Of a stretch of DNA of 64,000 nt, positions 23,343-36,700 are shown piece by piece. The stretch spans positions 173,207 to 237,206 of the forward strand of contig NMRB01000049.1 of assembly GCA_002633025.1 (NCBI GenBank), written 5' to 3'. Below the pieces are notes generated by a model that searched no databases, was not told where the DNA came from, and saw nothing but the letters and a program-made list of their open reading frames with translations. Origin of the DNA: Notospermus geniculatus. Taxonomy: Eukaryota; Nemertea; Pilidiophora; Heteronemertea; Lineidae. Every line of letters starts with the position of its first letter. Within the stretch, counting starts at the first letter, position 1. The translations under genes and the position numbers were made by a program.

Positions 23343-24767
23343 TTCATTTGTGCAGATCAGAAATTGGACACATGGTGGAGGTTGACTCTTTGTAAGTTAC
23401 ATGAGGAATATGCAATGAATTGGTTGATTATCCATGGATCCGGCCCTTTTCTTTCTCCAAACTGTAAGACTGCGCATGCTCCAACAAGTTTTGACTTCTA
23501 ACATGTGTAGGCGTAACCCTATTTATCTGTACTTGATATTTTATCGGATCAAACTGCTGCTGCTTGTTAACAGGTATTGTATCACAGTGACGATGAACCT
23601 ACCGTATCTCATGCTACTGCTGCTTATGAAATAAATTATTTTTTAAACCATTTGTCTCATCTTTTTTATTGGGTATGTGGATTTCCCGATGGATTAAACA
23701 AGACTTGTGCCAGACAGATATTGTTAAGTCCTGCTTACAATGTACATGCAGATTGTGGAAAGACGACGTTTTGCAAGACCGGGAGATGTCTCCACCGTAC
23801 TTAAACCTGGGGTTTTCTCTGCATAATGTTTCCACGGATAGCAAGTTATGGACGTAGTGTAGTGCATGTAACTATTGAACGATCATACCATATCATCACT
23901 TAGTTTTTAGCTCAGCTGACCGAAGGCCGGTGGAACTATTGCATAGCCGATGGGCGGCGCCTTCTGATGACGATAACATGGATGCCTCTTCCTCCAAGAT
24001 AAGCGACTGATTCACGCCTTTATGAGCAATGATGCCATCCTGATGTCAACTGAAGCCACAATTTATAACATCGTCAATATTTACAGGGGGCTATTCAATT
24101 TAACCGGCAAGAGGAAATCAATGATATTGTCAACACGCGTATGGTCACTGCATCTTTTCCATTGTAAAGATATCTGTAAGGCACATGTCAGCCAAAGGTA
24201 AATAATGCCGGCTTGGCGTCTGTCGTGGCCAGCATCGCATCTGAATCTGCGTCATGGATATATCGGTTAGGAAAAGAGGTTTGCAGCCGGTAGACGACAA
24301 CACACCACTGCAATCATGGGCCTATAAATATTAGGGGCCTACTGCAGGTGGCGCTCCGTTCTTGTCGTTGCAGAACGTACCAGCACCTTCTTCGGCTGTC
24401 CCGTCCCGTGTTGTGTACCCTTCAACATAGCCTTCTTTCTGTAAGAAAGTTACCTCGCCGGCGATCCTGTGACGGGATTAACGGAAGAAATTGCATGTGT
24501 AACCGGTTGATTTCAGATTCATGGTAAACGCCCGTCTCCTGTGAACCTCGCACAAGCAACCGATACGACACCCGTTTGCTCTGTAGACTCGAAAATGGGA
24601 AATTCAAGTGGCGTGACCGGGTCAGGCAGACAGCCATCAAGATTAAAGATGGAGATAAGCTCATGAGATTGAGTGTTGAACGGACGCGGAATGGAGAAAC
24701 AGGCATGCAGCCATTGGCAAAAGGGATAACTTTGCTTCCGACATTGCCAAGTCGTCGCCGTCGTCAT

Positions 24768-25015
24768 AGACTAGTCAAAAATTTTTAAAAAGAGCCTATT
24801 TTAAGATGTATGAAGCATTTTTCAGTAAAAGCAAGCAAATAGGTTTTTCTGGGGTAGTACCTTTGACCTTAATTTGTGACAGAATTAGGCATTTTCGGGC
24901 TTAGCAAACAGCAGATTCGTATTCAGCATGAAAAACTACCCCAGAAAAACCGATTTGCTTGCTTTTACTCAAAAATGCCTGATGCATTCACATTTCCTGA
25001 AAATTTGACTAGTCT
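24768..25015. mobile_element. MITE-like foldback element
   Basis: Begins agactagtcaaaaattt and ends aaatttgactagtct; internal arms (aagcaagcaaatagg...; ttctggggtagt) also pair. 248 bp. Confidence 0.75.
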
Positions 25016-26422
25016 ATCATCGTCATCGCCATCTTCATCACACAAACGTCATCACTGACATCATCATCATAATACTTCGTAGGCCCATAGTCTTATTCGT
25101 CAACTTCGTACCGTCGTCGTCGTCAGCATCATCATCATAGTCATCACCATCATTTTCTATTCGACATCCACCGACACGCATCCACCTTGAAACCCATGAA
25201 GCAAGATTGATTCAATTTTAATCTATTTTATCGATCGGTTGTCAGCAACTTAAAAGGATGTCACAAACAATAATGGTAAACATTTTGTTCGCAATAAAGA
25301 TTTCTATGAGCCGAAACAGTTTGCGAGGGGAAATCACGAGAAGGTATGACAAACATGCCAATCAGACCTGATTATAAAGGGTAATTCACATCTGTGATAA
25401 ATCTGGCATTTGGGCTTTTTCTTATGTCTGGTATTTGTAAAATCACATAAAAAGAAAGAAAATGTTTGGTCTAGCATGGAGCGCCAAATACGGCAAAAAG
25501 CTGCACAATTAGTAGTAGCGGATTGGAGAAGAATTGCAGAAGGAAACTGGAGAGAGCGAACCTTGTCGAGGAGAATCGACCATGTGTCACAGCAACAGGT
25601 GGGTAGCTAATGTATGATTGATCTAAGAATTGTGTAGTTTGGCCGGGGCGTTCATAACATGATTACCGAACACAGTGCTCGTGCGGGCGTAGCTTAAATT
25701 TCAATAACTGTCTTCGGATCGATACGACTCTTTCCAAGCGAAAGGATCGATTGTATTCGGTAAGGAAGAGGGTTGATCTGCATGGGTGGCAGCCTTCTCC
25801 GTATTTTTATGGGCAAATTGTCAATAGGAAGAATGGATCTCCAATGAAATGAGCCTAGCTCGCCTCCTCCCATGCGCTGGGGAAAACCTTGAGGCTGTGT
25901 GTGTTGTGCCAGGGTTCAATATCACTCGTGAAGGATCGCCAACGCAAGATGGATATTGCTTTGTGCCTTTATNCTGTGTCGCGTGATCACATGACCAGAT
26001 GACTCGATGCTATTTGGCATCACTGGTATCATTTGGCGTCTTGATTGATGCTTCAATATTTCTGAAATCTTAGGCTAATTCCAAAGAAAACTTGGTCTCA
26101 AGGACAGCGATGACATCCGAAATTTCGAGAGCCGGCGGACATTTCCGAAGATTACTGGTTTGAAAATATCTACCACAGCCTTATCGAATATCCATATGGT
26201 AGAAACATGGTGTAAAGTGGCTTCAAAACTCAGAGACATACACAAAGCTTTGAGCAAAAACCAATATCTCTATCGTCAAAGCGAGGGTTCTCGATAGTTC
26301 AAAGCTAACTGAAAGCTAACAATATCATTACTGTTTATCGTATAATGTCGTCCTTTACCGCATCAAGGTCTTGTTTATTAAATTCTGATTTTGATCAGTT
26401 GACTCTAGCGAAGGACGTTTTT

Positions 26423-26635
26423 GTTAAAGGAGCACGGTATTGCCACTTTTTCTCGACAGCCGGCGCCACCGCGCCACTCTCCAACCCAAGGGTCTGACTA
26501 CGTCTCGGCGAATGTCCCGATTTACTGCGTACATTTTCTAATGCATTTTTGTAGTTCGTCTTACTGCCGCTAGGTGGGTCCCTCTACGTCGGCAGTCAAA
26601 TAACGCACTTGAGATCCAATACCGTGCTCCTTTAA
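26423..26635. mobile_element. MITE with TTAA target sites (piggyBac-like)
   Basis: Ends TTAA-aggagcacggtattg and caataccgtgctcct-TTAA; a perfect 15-base terminal inverted repeat flanked by TTAA on both sides, as produced by piggyBac-type transposases. A relative with the same interior word (cgacagccggcgccaccg) is split at 45317-49550. Confidence 0.8.
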
Positions 26636-26957
26636 GCTGTATTTACACGAGGCGATTTTGTCGTACGATTGTGTCCGCCAACAGAGACGTACGACAAAAA
26701 CTCACCGTGTATACTAGACTTAGTCCTAGACGATTTTTTGTCGGTGCGACATGGTGTGCAGAAGTCGGGTGTTCTATTTTCACCCGACATCGGCTGCTTC
26801 TCCCCATGTTGTCTACCTAATGACACACGAGGTGCTAATTAAGGGACGCATGAATAAATCGTCCCGTGTAAACAGATTAGCCGATCCCGACAAATCGGTA
26901 CGACAAATCTGATACGACTCTGTCGTACGACAAAATCGGCTCGTGTAAATAGGGCTT
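26636..26957. mobile_element. foldback element abutting the TTAA MITE
   Basis: Begins gctgtatttacacgaggcga and ends in the inverse (ctcgtgtaaatagggct); arms contain ttttgtcgtacga inverted. It starts exactly where the TTAA element stops. Confidence 0.65.
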
Positions 26958-27490
26958 TAGGGCACGGTTGAGGCGGGCTGAGGGCAAAGTTTCTCTTTGA
27001 AGGTGTGTACCTCCTACGCGGATGTTCTATCTCTTTCCCGATAAGCAATTCTTTGGTAACACTTAAGAAGACAGGAAAGGTAGACCTTATCAACATGATT
27101 TCCCAGTGGAAATCAAAGTTTATTAATAATAAACAGTTCACGTAATGACTGAACATGCATGTCATTTTGCCGCACAACGCGCAGACGACGAAGTGTCGTA
27201 CAATTTGATGAATTTGCCATCGAATTTTTCGAAAGCAAGTTTTTTTCTGTTCGATAAAAATGTCAGGAATGCTTGCAGTAAATAAATATCTAACCTGTTG
27301 CCAATCGATGAAATAATCTAAACACCTACAACTAGTTATTATCGTGATTACGGAGAGCACGCCCGCCTGGATCGTCGCCGAGTACGCCTGAAAGCCCCGC
27401 GCCAATGAAGATAATCTATAATTGAAAGAGCAGTTAGCTGCGGTGAAGTCGGAGAACGAACACCGGTAAAGGCCACACCGTGTGGCTGAC

Positions 27491-27733
27491 ATGGGAGACT
27501 GGATAGCCATGTCAGGCGAAGAGGAGAAAAACCCCATGTGCGAACCGGAAAATGGCAAAATACCCATGGAAAGTGTAGCAATAAGTGATCCGAGGAATGA
27601 ACGGTGTTATTGTTGTCCCCGGACTCGATGCGAACGTGTTTATACGCTTTTACTCAGTAGTTCTCTTCTTTCGATTTTGTTACTTGTGGCCGTGGTGATT
27701 TTATTGACGGTTGGGATTTACGTCAAGAAAGAG
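27491..27733 (+). CDS. M13 peptidase exon 1: cytosolic tail and signal anchor
   Basis: 81 codons from ATG 27491 (context gacATGGga) to a gtaagt donor at 27734. A TAA lies in frame at 27467, and the codon at 27482 is GTG, so 27491 is the first ATG. About 45 hydrophilic residues with a CYCCPRTRCERVY motif are followed by a hydrophobic helix (LSSSLLSILLLVAVVILLTV) and a short GIYVKKE stem. This is the type II arrangement of M13 enzymes. Its link to the downstream exons is by strand, topology and order, as the joining exon was not found. Confidence 0.75.
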
Positions 27734-30700
27734 GTAAGTAAAAAGTTCTGCACTTATTTCAACATCGACATCTGCTCAAGTCATTTCCCATTTGTGTGTA
27801 CATTAGGCCGATATGCATGCACTAGGCCTATAGACGCAATGGTGACAGAGAAGATTCTTTTTACCATTTCCGACTTAAGCTTCGATGTGCTACAGAAATA
27901 TCATTGTCGATATAAGCAGAAATGAAGCTAAGATTGAAGTGAAAGATGGATTATGCCTTTCGCAATAACAACGTTAAACAACAATCTCGTAAAAATAAAA
28001 CGTAAACGTCATTCCTAAGTTGCGAAACCTCTCTATTTATTGGAAGACGACAGACTGTTGCTTGCAGTAGCCAACATTTTAGGCCGAGAAGTCTATACGA
28101 AACTTCCTGATGCATTCGTTCCGAGCCAGACGGCACTCCCGCCACGGAAACTCAGAGAGGTCTATTCCCCGTAGTCCATCTCATTCCTTTTCGCGATCTC
28201 CTATACACCCCTTGTCGCTGTCTTCAGCGAACCCCGTTTCCGATGAAGGAATTAGACTCTTGGTTCACTCTGAACATGATAACCTATTAATAGAGGGCTT
28301 ACTGGCGACACAAGAAGACTCCGCGCACTGATTCGACACCAGTGTCAACCTGTCTGTCTAATTAGAGATACATTCCCCGGTGGCACATAGTACGTGCCAG
28401 GAATCTCAAACAAGTTGAGCGGGATCTAATCTACGTGTCGTCAAATAATCATAATGTAATAACGACAAGTGGAAGTGCCTTCAGCTGACGTATATATCCC
28501 GATCGTGAGCAGTGGAATACGTGTCATGCACTCTTCTCTTTAATGATAGAATTTTTACATACATTTATAAATAATTAGGCCTATCATGGGCACTGGGGTC
28601 GAAAAGTCACGTGCCGAAATCGTTTTTCAGGGAAATGAAACATCATAAAAACCTAAACGTTTGATACAAGGTCGGCAAGATGCTCATCATGTTGAGTGCA
28701 GACGTACAGCATACTGTACGCATATGCTCACGCGTACAGCACACTGTACGCATGCTAGAGCGTACAGAACACTGCGCATAGCGCGTACAGCGTACTGTAC
28801 GCATGCTAGCGCAAACAGCGTACATCACCACAGTTCATCACCTTTTGACATCAAGTCTCTCGAAGAGCGGTTACATCATATGTTCCCTCGGTTTCAAATG
28901 GCATTTAACACGAAGACGACACCTGCCATGAATCTCACACTTCACGGATTAATATCCCGTGTTGTTTGACAGGGGCTGCTTCAGAAGGTCACGAGAATTG
29001 GCACTGAGTTGAAGGCAAGCAAATCAATCTAATCTAAACACTGACTGACATCAAATATAATAATAATAGAGTTTTAATATGTATTACACACCTGAACAAT
29101 CACACCTTGCCCAGGGAGATAGTTTCTGATCAGCTGCAGCTTCTTCCTCTCTAGGTCGCCTTGGGGCACACGGGAGTGCCTGGTCGGAGCTCATTGGTTG
29201 CGGTCTCCGCGGGGGGGGGGGGCGTTTCCATGGTCCAACTAGGGGTCGCTCCCTCCGTCACCGCATCTTCGTGCGCCGTGACGTAGCAAGTAAGGAGCGA
29301 GTGCTAGGATGCGGTCCAACTTCACGTTCGGCAATCTAGACCTGCCCCTGATCATGACAACATGTGACCTGCTTGGCGAACGAACCTCGTTCGGAGAACC
29401 ACGGATGCGCCACTAGGCCACTCTTTATGGTTCTTTTACCGCCTTCAAATGACCAGTTAATGTCGATAATCCGCCTGTGGAGTAGGCCGGAGCTAACACT
29501 TGATGGAACGAGCGATAGATCAAATAGTAATTTCCGACTTGTGCTTCTGTGATGAGCTAGCAGGTGATGAGGAGGAGAGAGTTGCAGCCCTGTCCGAGAA
29601 TCTTAAAACCATCCGGAGATGCTGCGGTGATAATGTGCCAGAATAATGACTTCGTTTCGAGTGATGTGACTGTAACGCTGTCTGAAAGTGTCACGGACAT
29701 ACATCATGATGGGGATGTCTTGTCGTGACAGTGGCAACGCGGGCACCAGGTCATAAAATATTCCCCGGATCGTAAAAACCCTTGCCCGAGATTCAGTGCC
29801 ACTTACGGCAAAAGTCAGGGAAAAAGAGGAGTAGGTTGTTTATATTCGGCCGGATTGAAATCCCCGTTGTATTGTGATGAAAAAGAAGATAGCGAGGCGA
29901 GTCCGTTGTATTGCGACGACAGAAAGGAAAGTTCGTTGTATTGCGACGAAAAAAAAAGAAAGCTCAGTGTCTCAGGTTCCACCGAGATTTGAACTCGGAT
30001 CGCAGGATTCAGAGTCCTGAGTGCTAACCATTACACCATGGAACCGCGCTTGGTAAGCGCTGGTTTGGTTAACTCCATGGTGTATAGGCCTACCTAATGT
30101 TTTGAGCTTTTCTTTGTATTTTTACAACCAAATGTGACAGGAATCAGCGTCCTAGGAATGCAGATCCGCCAAACAATAGCCCGCTATTGTAAGGTTGTTC
30201 GAATGGTCATGGTCTCTCCAGCCATATATTCTAATCACTCGCTGAACAATAAGACCGGACTTTGATTCCAGGAGGGCTTGGATTCCTTTCACACCTAATC
30301 GTAAACACCCTTGCCCTAGATTCAGTGCCAAACATGCGGCAAGTCAGGGAAATGAGGAGTAGGTTGTCGGTATGCAGTCGGATTGAAATTCGTTGTATTG
30401 TACTGTGATGGAAAAAAAGCGAGGCGAGTTCGTTGTATTGCGACGGAAAAAAAAAGAAAGTTCAGTGTCTCAGGTTCCACCGAGATTTGAACTCGGATCG
30501 CAGGATTCAGAGTCCTGAGTGCTAACCATTACACCATGGAACCGCACTTGGCAAGCTCCCGTTCGGTTAACTCCATGTGGTATAGGCCTACCTAATGGTT
30601 TGAGATCTTCTTTGTGTTTTTGCAATCAGGTGTGATAGAATCTAATGCCCCCACCCTGCTGATGTCCCCTTCATTGTTTGTCACAGGATTAAGGGCCTTG

Positions 30701-33700
30701 GTGTCTAGTGTCCAATTCAATGGTGCCGTTTAATCCGTTAAAATGTATTGTTGGCGGACATCACATATCGGGAATGAGGAGTAGGCCTAGGTTGTTTTTA
30801 TTCGGTCGGATTGAAATTCGTTGTACTGTGATGAAAAAAATTGAGTGCGGGTTGAGTCCTTGTGTTGCGACGAAAAAAAAGTTCAGCTCCTCAGGTTCCA
30901 CCGAGATTTGAACTCGGATCGCAGGATTCAGAGTCCTGAGTGCTAACCATTACACCATGGAACCGCGCTTGGAAAGTACAGGTTTGGTTAACTCCATGGG
31001 GTATAAGCCTACCTGAATGGTTTGAGCTTTTCTTTGTATTTTTGCAGTGTGGTGATTAACTTATGTGTTGCCGTGGGTGATTATTGGTTGACAATTCTGG
31101 TTTGACACCAAAGAATCTTCGTGCAATCTTTTAAGCACTCCGTACTTTCTCGAAGACGAGTGGAAATTTTGGCGTCATCTTTCTGACAGTGTTGGCGGAG
31201 CATCCAAAAGTTGAGCACCATCTCAGTCGGGGCCTTCGACTTGGATACTGGGACGAAATTTATGCTTTTCTGTAGCTACATCCTCCTACAATATAAATTA
31301 GGGTGCGATGCACGCATTCTCTATCTGCTAAATCCGCTATATCCCTTTATATGACTCGGGAACCGACTGACTCCGTGCGAAGACTCAAGAGCGAAACGAC
31401 CGAATCCTGTAGTTAAACATTTAATAGAGTTAATCGCTGTGGATTTCTTCATCGATTTCTTTCACCAGTCTACAAGAGGGTATAAATTATCTCTTCAACA
31501 CATGAGTTCCTTTCTGACAGTTCCTCAATATCCCCAAAGGTGCGCCAGACGCCGCTTAATCGATCTCCCATTGCTTCCGGTCAGGTTATGCACACTCTAT
31601 GTCAACAACTGTGATATGCAGAAGTCAGTTTTTAGACACACTGGCTTCGCTATCTGTAAAGTAAGTCTCGTCAGATCGAAGTATGTATTCTAACAGCATT
31701 TCATTCATCAGTGAGCACATAACTGTAGATGATCTATCGATTTTGACATCAGAAAAATGACCCGATGTCCACGACGTGGGCAAACTACAAGTGGGATAGA
31801 GGAACAGTCTGTCGCGTTCTGAACAGGGGTTTAGCCGCTTCGGTCCCAATGCGGGTCTGGAAATCAAAGATACGGACTATGTGGGGCAAAAAGTCTCAGA
31901 TGGTGGGGTGTTTTCAGTACATAGCTTCCTCGAGCACGGAAGATTCCGCCGTTTCTATCATGGCCACCTATATCGGGCGCATTTATCACTACCGGTTGTT
32001 GACGAACCACATCGTCGAGAGAACGACCGGAAAATCCCGGAAAGTCCACGATTTGCGCAGTCCTGGACTTGTGAAAAACAACTTGCGGGTTGAAACCGAA
32101 AGACGTGGTAAGGGTGATGCCTCTTTAACCCAGTTGGTGACTCCTTTAAGGCAATAAAGGCGTCAAAGGTTATAGCGAGGTAACGACGTGAGTAATGACT
32201 TGCTGACAGCCAGTTCAATTATTGCAATGGATCTTTTGTCCGAGGAGCAAAGTGATCGATCATTGATGATGGATACGGTTCACCGTCGTTGAAAACGGTT
32301 TAGCGGAGGTATTTTGTTCCCGACGCTTTCAAACATTCTCCAGATTGGAAATCAAGGCAGATAACTTCGTTTGTTTTATTTGCGAACTCGGCGAGCTTGT
32401 CACTGGAACGGGGAAGTCTGCTTTTCCTATCTCACACGGGGAGGGATTGCCAGACGAGCTCAGATTCCCGTGAAGCGTCTGACGAGAGAGTGGATCCCTC
32501 CAAAATTTATTTCCCGATTCGGTCGTTTTTCTGCTCCTCACGTTGGCAGACGGCTGCAATCCATGGCAACGAAAATCACCCATTCAAGAGAAAATCTGAA
32601 TTCAAGTCCCGACAGGCGTTGATCTTAAAAGCATTTCCCAGTCTCAATCTGTTGCGGAACTAAATGACAAACGGTCGGCCGACATTTTACGGCGATCCCT
32701 GCACATTCTTTGTTGCTCTGATCGATTGGAGCCCGTAATATTAATTAATCTCATGCATATTGCCGTCGCGGTCCGCGGAGCTCGGGTGTTTCGTGATGAG
32801 CAGCTGGTAACGTGGCTTTTGCCATGCTAAGGCGACAGTGAACCCCAGCATGATACTCTGTTTGGGAATGGGACGTCCGGGATGGATCTATGTCGGACGT
32901 CATCACGACTTCCGGTCACGTGATCTTAGATAATGGCCCTTTAAGGGCTGCCGTATCTTGGATAGGTCTACGGTAGCCTGCAGCGTTGTTGATGTACATG
33001 TACTTTTTATAACGGAAACAAACGCAAACTCCAGACAGACATGTTTCTCAATCCGAAATGGCTTCGTTTCTGCCTCAAGGAAGACACGTCTCACAAAAAC
33101 CTACATGTAGATGTTGAGTAGGCGTCATCTTATAGCCTCCCTGCCTTCCGGCCATTATAGGGAACCAGCTTCCCGTCTAACGAATTTCATTAATCGATCC
33201 CAGCATGGCTAAGGCATCCGCAGAGTGAAGTCTTACTTTACCCTGGGCGAAATGTTTACCATGCTGAACCCTGTCGTCAGTGACTTTGAGATCCTTTTGC
33301 GGCCAACGCTTTGCGAGTCAGCGAAATAAATTGGTGAGAAACAGCGTTTTTTGTGCTCTGAACATTGGTAAGGAAGCCAAGAAAACGCTTTGATGCTTTC
33401 TAGTTCACATGTTGGTGAAGAAAGTCTTAAACGTGTATAGGTGGTGAGGAAACCACTGAACGGGCGAGCGTCGTCATCATCATCGTCATCGTCGTCGTCA
33501 TCCGTCACCATCAGCATCATCGTCGTCGTCGTNNNNNNNNNNNNNNNNNNNNNNNNNNNNNNNNNNNNNNNNNNNNNNNNNNNNNNNNNNNNNNNNNNNN
33601 NNNNNNNNNNNNNNNNNNNNNNNNNNNNNNNNNNNNNNNNNNNNNNNNNNNNNNNNNNNNNNNNNNNNNNNNNNNNNNNNNNNNNNNNNNNNNNNNNNNN

Positions 33701-36700
33701 NNNNNNNNNNNNNNNNNNNNNNNNNNNNNNNNNNNNNNNNNNNNNNNNNNNNNNNNNNNNNNNNNNNNNNNNNNNNNNNNNNNNNNNNNNNNNNNNNNNN
33801 NNNNNNNNNNNNNNNNNNNNNNNNNNNNNNNNNNNNNNNNNNNNNNNNNNNNNNNNNNNNNNNNNNNNNNNNNNNNGGAGAGCTCAAAAGCCATCGTGGA
33901 GGACAGGGCGTTGGGGATTAATGGCTTCTTCATAGGTGAGTAAGAGTCTTTCCTTTTCATGGTTTGTGATGCAGTAACGCCTCGAACTCTCGTAACCTCT
34001 CGTCAGTACCTCATTGGCGAGACTGAAATAAAGCCATTTATTGGTCATAACAAAAAGGCTGACAAAAAGACCTTTCGGTCATGATTGTTTCAACATGATG
34101 TTTGGAAGGGCACCACTTCATGAGCTGCAAATCGAATGATCGAACGGTTAGGTGCAATGTGTTGAAAAAGGGGCAGCTCCCTGCGGAGTTTGCCAAACGC
34201 AATCGCTCTGTTGGTGATGGCCCCTGCGGCGTCAAATCGCGTTACAGAATGAAGCACATGTGTCGTTGTCCCAAGATCCCTTACCTTTTCCTGGCGGTCT
34301 GAGGCAGACACAGGCAATGGGGAGTATGACTAAGAGAATTACAGCGAAGGTCACTCCTATACCGACACCAACGGCTTCAGTCCTACAACAAGAGTGAACA
34401 ACGAGTTTTCATCGGATCTGATCTAGGCGGCCATGGGGCCTGGTCTTGGTGTGTGGTAAACTCAGAGGGGGAGAAAGAGGTGTACCTTGACAGCGAGCCG
34501 CACAGGTCCTATAAAGGTTTCCCACGTGACGTCACAGCCTGATATCACGTGACACAAGCAATTTTGTGCCGCCATATTGGCCGTCAAATCAGAATACTGA
34601 CATGAGTTTTCGCAAAGCCCCCGAAGCGCCAACTCGTTGGCATTCGCGTTGGCGCTTCGGGGGCTTTGCGAAAACTCCCTATTGTCATGATGGCTAGGCA
34701 ACCATGTCTTCAAGAAGGTACCTGGGGACCACACTTGACTTTATTCTAGTCAACTTACGTGGTAAGCCCGTTCTTGGTAGCTGACCAGTTGATATACACG
34801 TTCGAATCACAGCAAGTTTTGAACTTCTCGCCATAGTAGCCTCCTGATGGACAGCAGTAATGTTTGTCACCATAACAATACTGTGTGGAGAACTGTTCCC
34901 GGCAGTATGTATTGTACTTGACAGTCGCCCATTTGCAGCACATAAAGTAGAAGCTACCACCAGCGACGGTAGCACAGCACGAGGTGTGGTAGTAGCACGT
35001 CTGAACGAGTTTGTTCTTTGATATACACTTTGTGTTATAGGAGTAGGCCCCTAATGCGGCTGTAACAGATTAGCAGATATTTAGAAACTCAAAGACTAGA
35101 AACTCAAAGACAGAATTCATGCAGAAACGGTAATTTCTAAAGAGCCCAATCACTTTGATGAAGAATGTAGCCTATGTACACGTCACATGTATTCGCTGCT
35201 TCGCTGTAGGTTAACGCTGTGTCCATAAAATGCCACAAAATCGGCTACATTTATTCCCAAACATAGCGGAAATAGCTGATTCTCCAGTCATGTCTGATCC
35301 AGCATTCACCGCTTCCGTACACCGGAAGTACACATACCGCCAACACAATCACAGATGATTGGTCCATTGCTGACAGCGATCCCGAAGAAACTAGATTAGG
35401 CTTCGCTTATTGGACAATGTGTCGGGAAGGTTCGATGGATCGATCTTCCTTTTTGAAATCAATATGGAATGGGGAACCTAATCCCACCAATGAATGAATG
35501 ATTGAAGGGTAGGCCTAACCTTTAAATAGTGCTTTACCTTGTGCGAACACCAGAAAGGCAATAACGTTGGCGTAATTCCTTGAGCTCAGTACCATTCTTG
35601 AGTTCGAAGTGTCTATACCACGAATAGGGGACATCGTAACGATCGAGATTTCTTGAAGAATTCGCTACATGGCTGTCAACTAGACGAAGATCTTCAACAA
35701 CGAACAAAATCCTTCTAATCTTTAGATGCCGCGATTACCATCATTTGAATGATAAATGTCTCTTACAAACACATTAATTTCAAAAAACTTTCCATTTCAA
35801 CACATGTTTTGAGTAATGGTTTCATAATCTTCACTCGAGGACATGACTGAGTTCTTTCTGCGCTTTTAGATGTCTCTCTGCATGGAGTGATGCACATTGC
35901 CGCGTTCTGAAGAATTTTGCTTCGAGTTTTCACATTGCTAAACACAGGGCTAGGTCTACACGTATTCAGGTTTTCAGGCACGTGCCTCACATGTCAACCT
36001 AAACCATATCCTCAATGACCCTTACCAATCTTCAACGTTTCTTTCCACAGAGCAACTTCAGGGTAAAATCTCCACCAATGACCTTGAACCATTCCAGCGG
36101 CTGCGGTCCTTCTACACGACATGCCTCAATGTATCCCAAAGGGACCATCTCGGGTTTAAGCCAGGTAAATTTCAGAAAGTTGTTATTTTTTGTCCATTCT
36201 GCCCTCCGATCGTAAAAGGCGGTATCTCCACTCAGAAATCAGTGGGGGCATGGGTGATTGAAGGAATAGCCATACTGCACACTGCAGTGTACTTGATAGT
36301 ACACGACAAAGCTGCTATTTCAGTTGCCCGTCTACCCGCTGATCACAAGTGGAGATACTGCCTTTTACCATTTGAAGGCGGCATTGCTGTGTGGACTCAG
36401 CCACGGTTGTCGTCGCACCATTTCCAGAAGCCCAGTGACGAGCCCATCATGCATGCTCGGGATCGATGCGGAGTCGGTAAAGGCGGTTACTTGAGCCAGT
36501 ACAAGGGCCTTCTCTGCTAAACCGTGGATTGACAATCCTTCACTTTCAAGATCCATGCCGAACCAATCCTCTTCTTTGACAACCAACTCCAAGATTGCCT
36601 TCATGTAAAACATCACCAATCTCATGAGACACTCTGCCGTATCCTCATCGTAATATCAATCGCATTCTTGAAATGCAATCCTCCAACACGCACTCGGATT

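Larger units (their letters stand above)
19379..27490. other. intergenic stretch between KANK and M13 peptidase genes
   Basis: About 8 kb without a supported gene. It contains foldback elements (20053-20424, 24768-25015, 26423-26635, 26636-26957), a dispersed element (21179-21390), two minisatellites (22911-23170, 23207-23342), CAT/GTC microsatellite sequence (25020-25150), and the unseen peptidase promoter near its right end. Confidence 0.55.
27734..33532. other. peptidase intron region before the gap
   Basis: Contains the palindromic array at 28690-28825 and the three tRNA-Gln genes. No exon with a recognisable M13 Cys-Gly-x-Trp region was found here on the plus strand. Confidence 0.5.

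Noticed and set aside
25477-25601. Charged frame (MERQIRQKAAQLVVADWRRI) ending at a gtgggt donor
   Set aside because: Possible orphan 5' exon, but no partner exon in phase was found and the family is unrecognised.
27482-27490. Peptidase start at 27482
   Set aside because: The codon there is GTG. The first ATG in frame is 27491, in a better context, with an upstream in-frame stop at 27467.
29503-29646. 47-codon open frame with a charged helical sequence (LAGDEEERVAALSENLKTIR)
   Set aside because: Looks protein-like but has no family match, no splice context and no neighbour support. Kept only as a note.
31765-32157. 130-codon plus-strand frame
   Set aside because: No recognisable domain, composition like surrounding intron, overlapping frames of similar length on the other strand.
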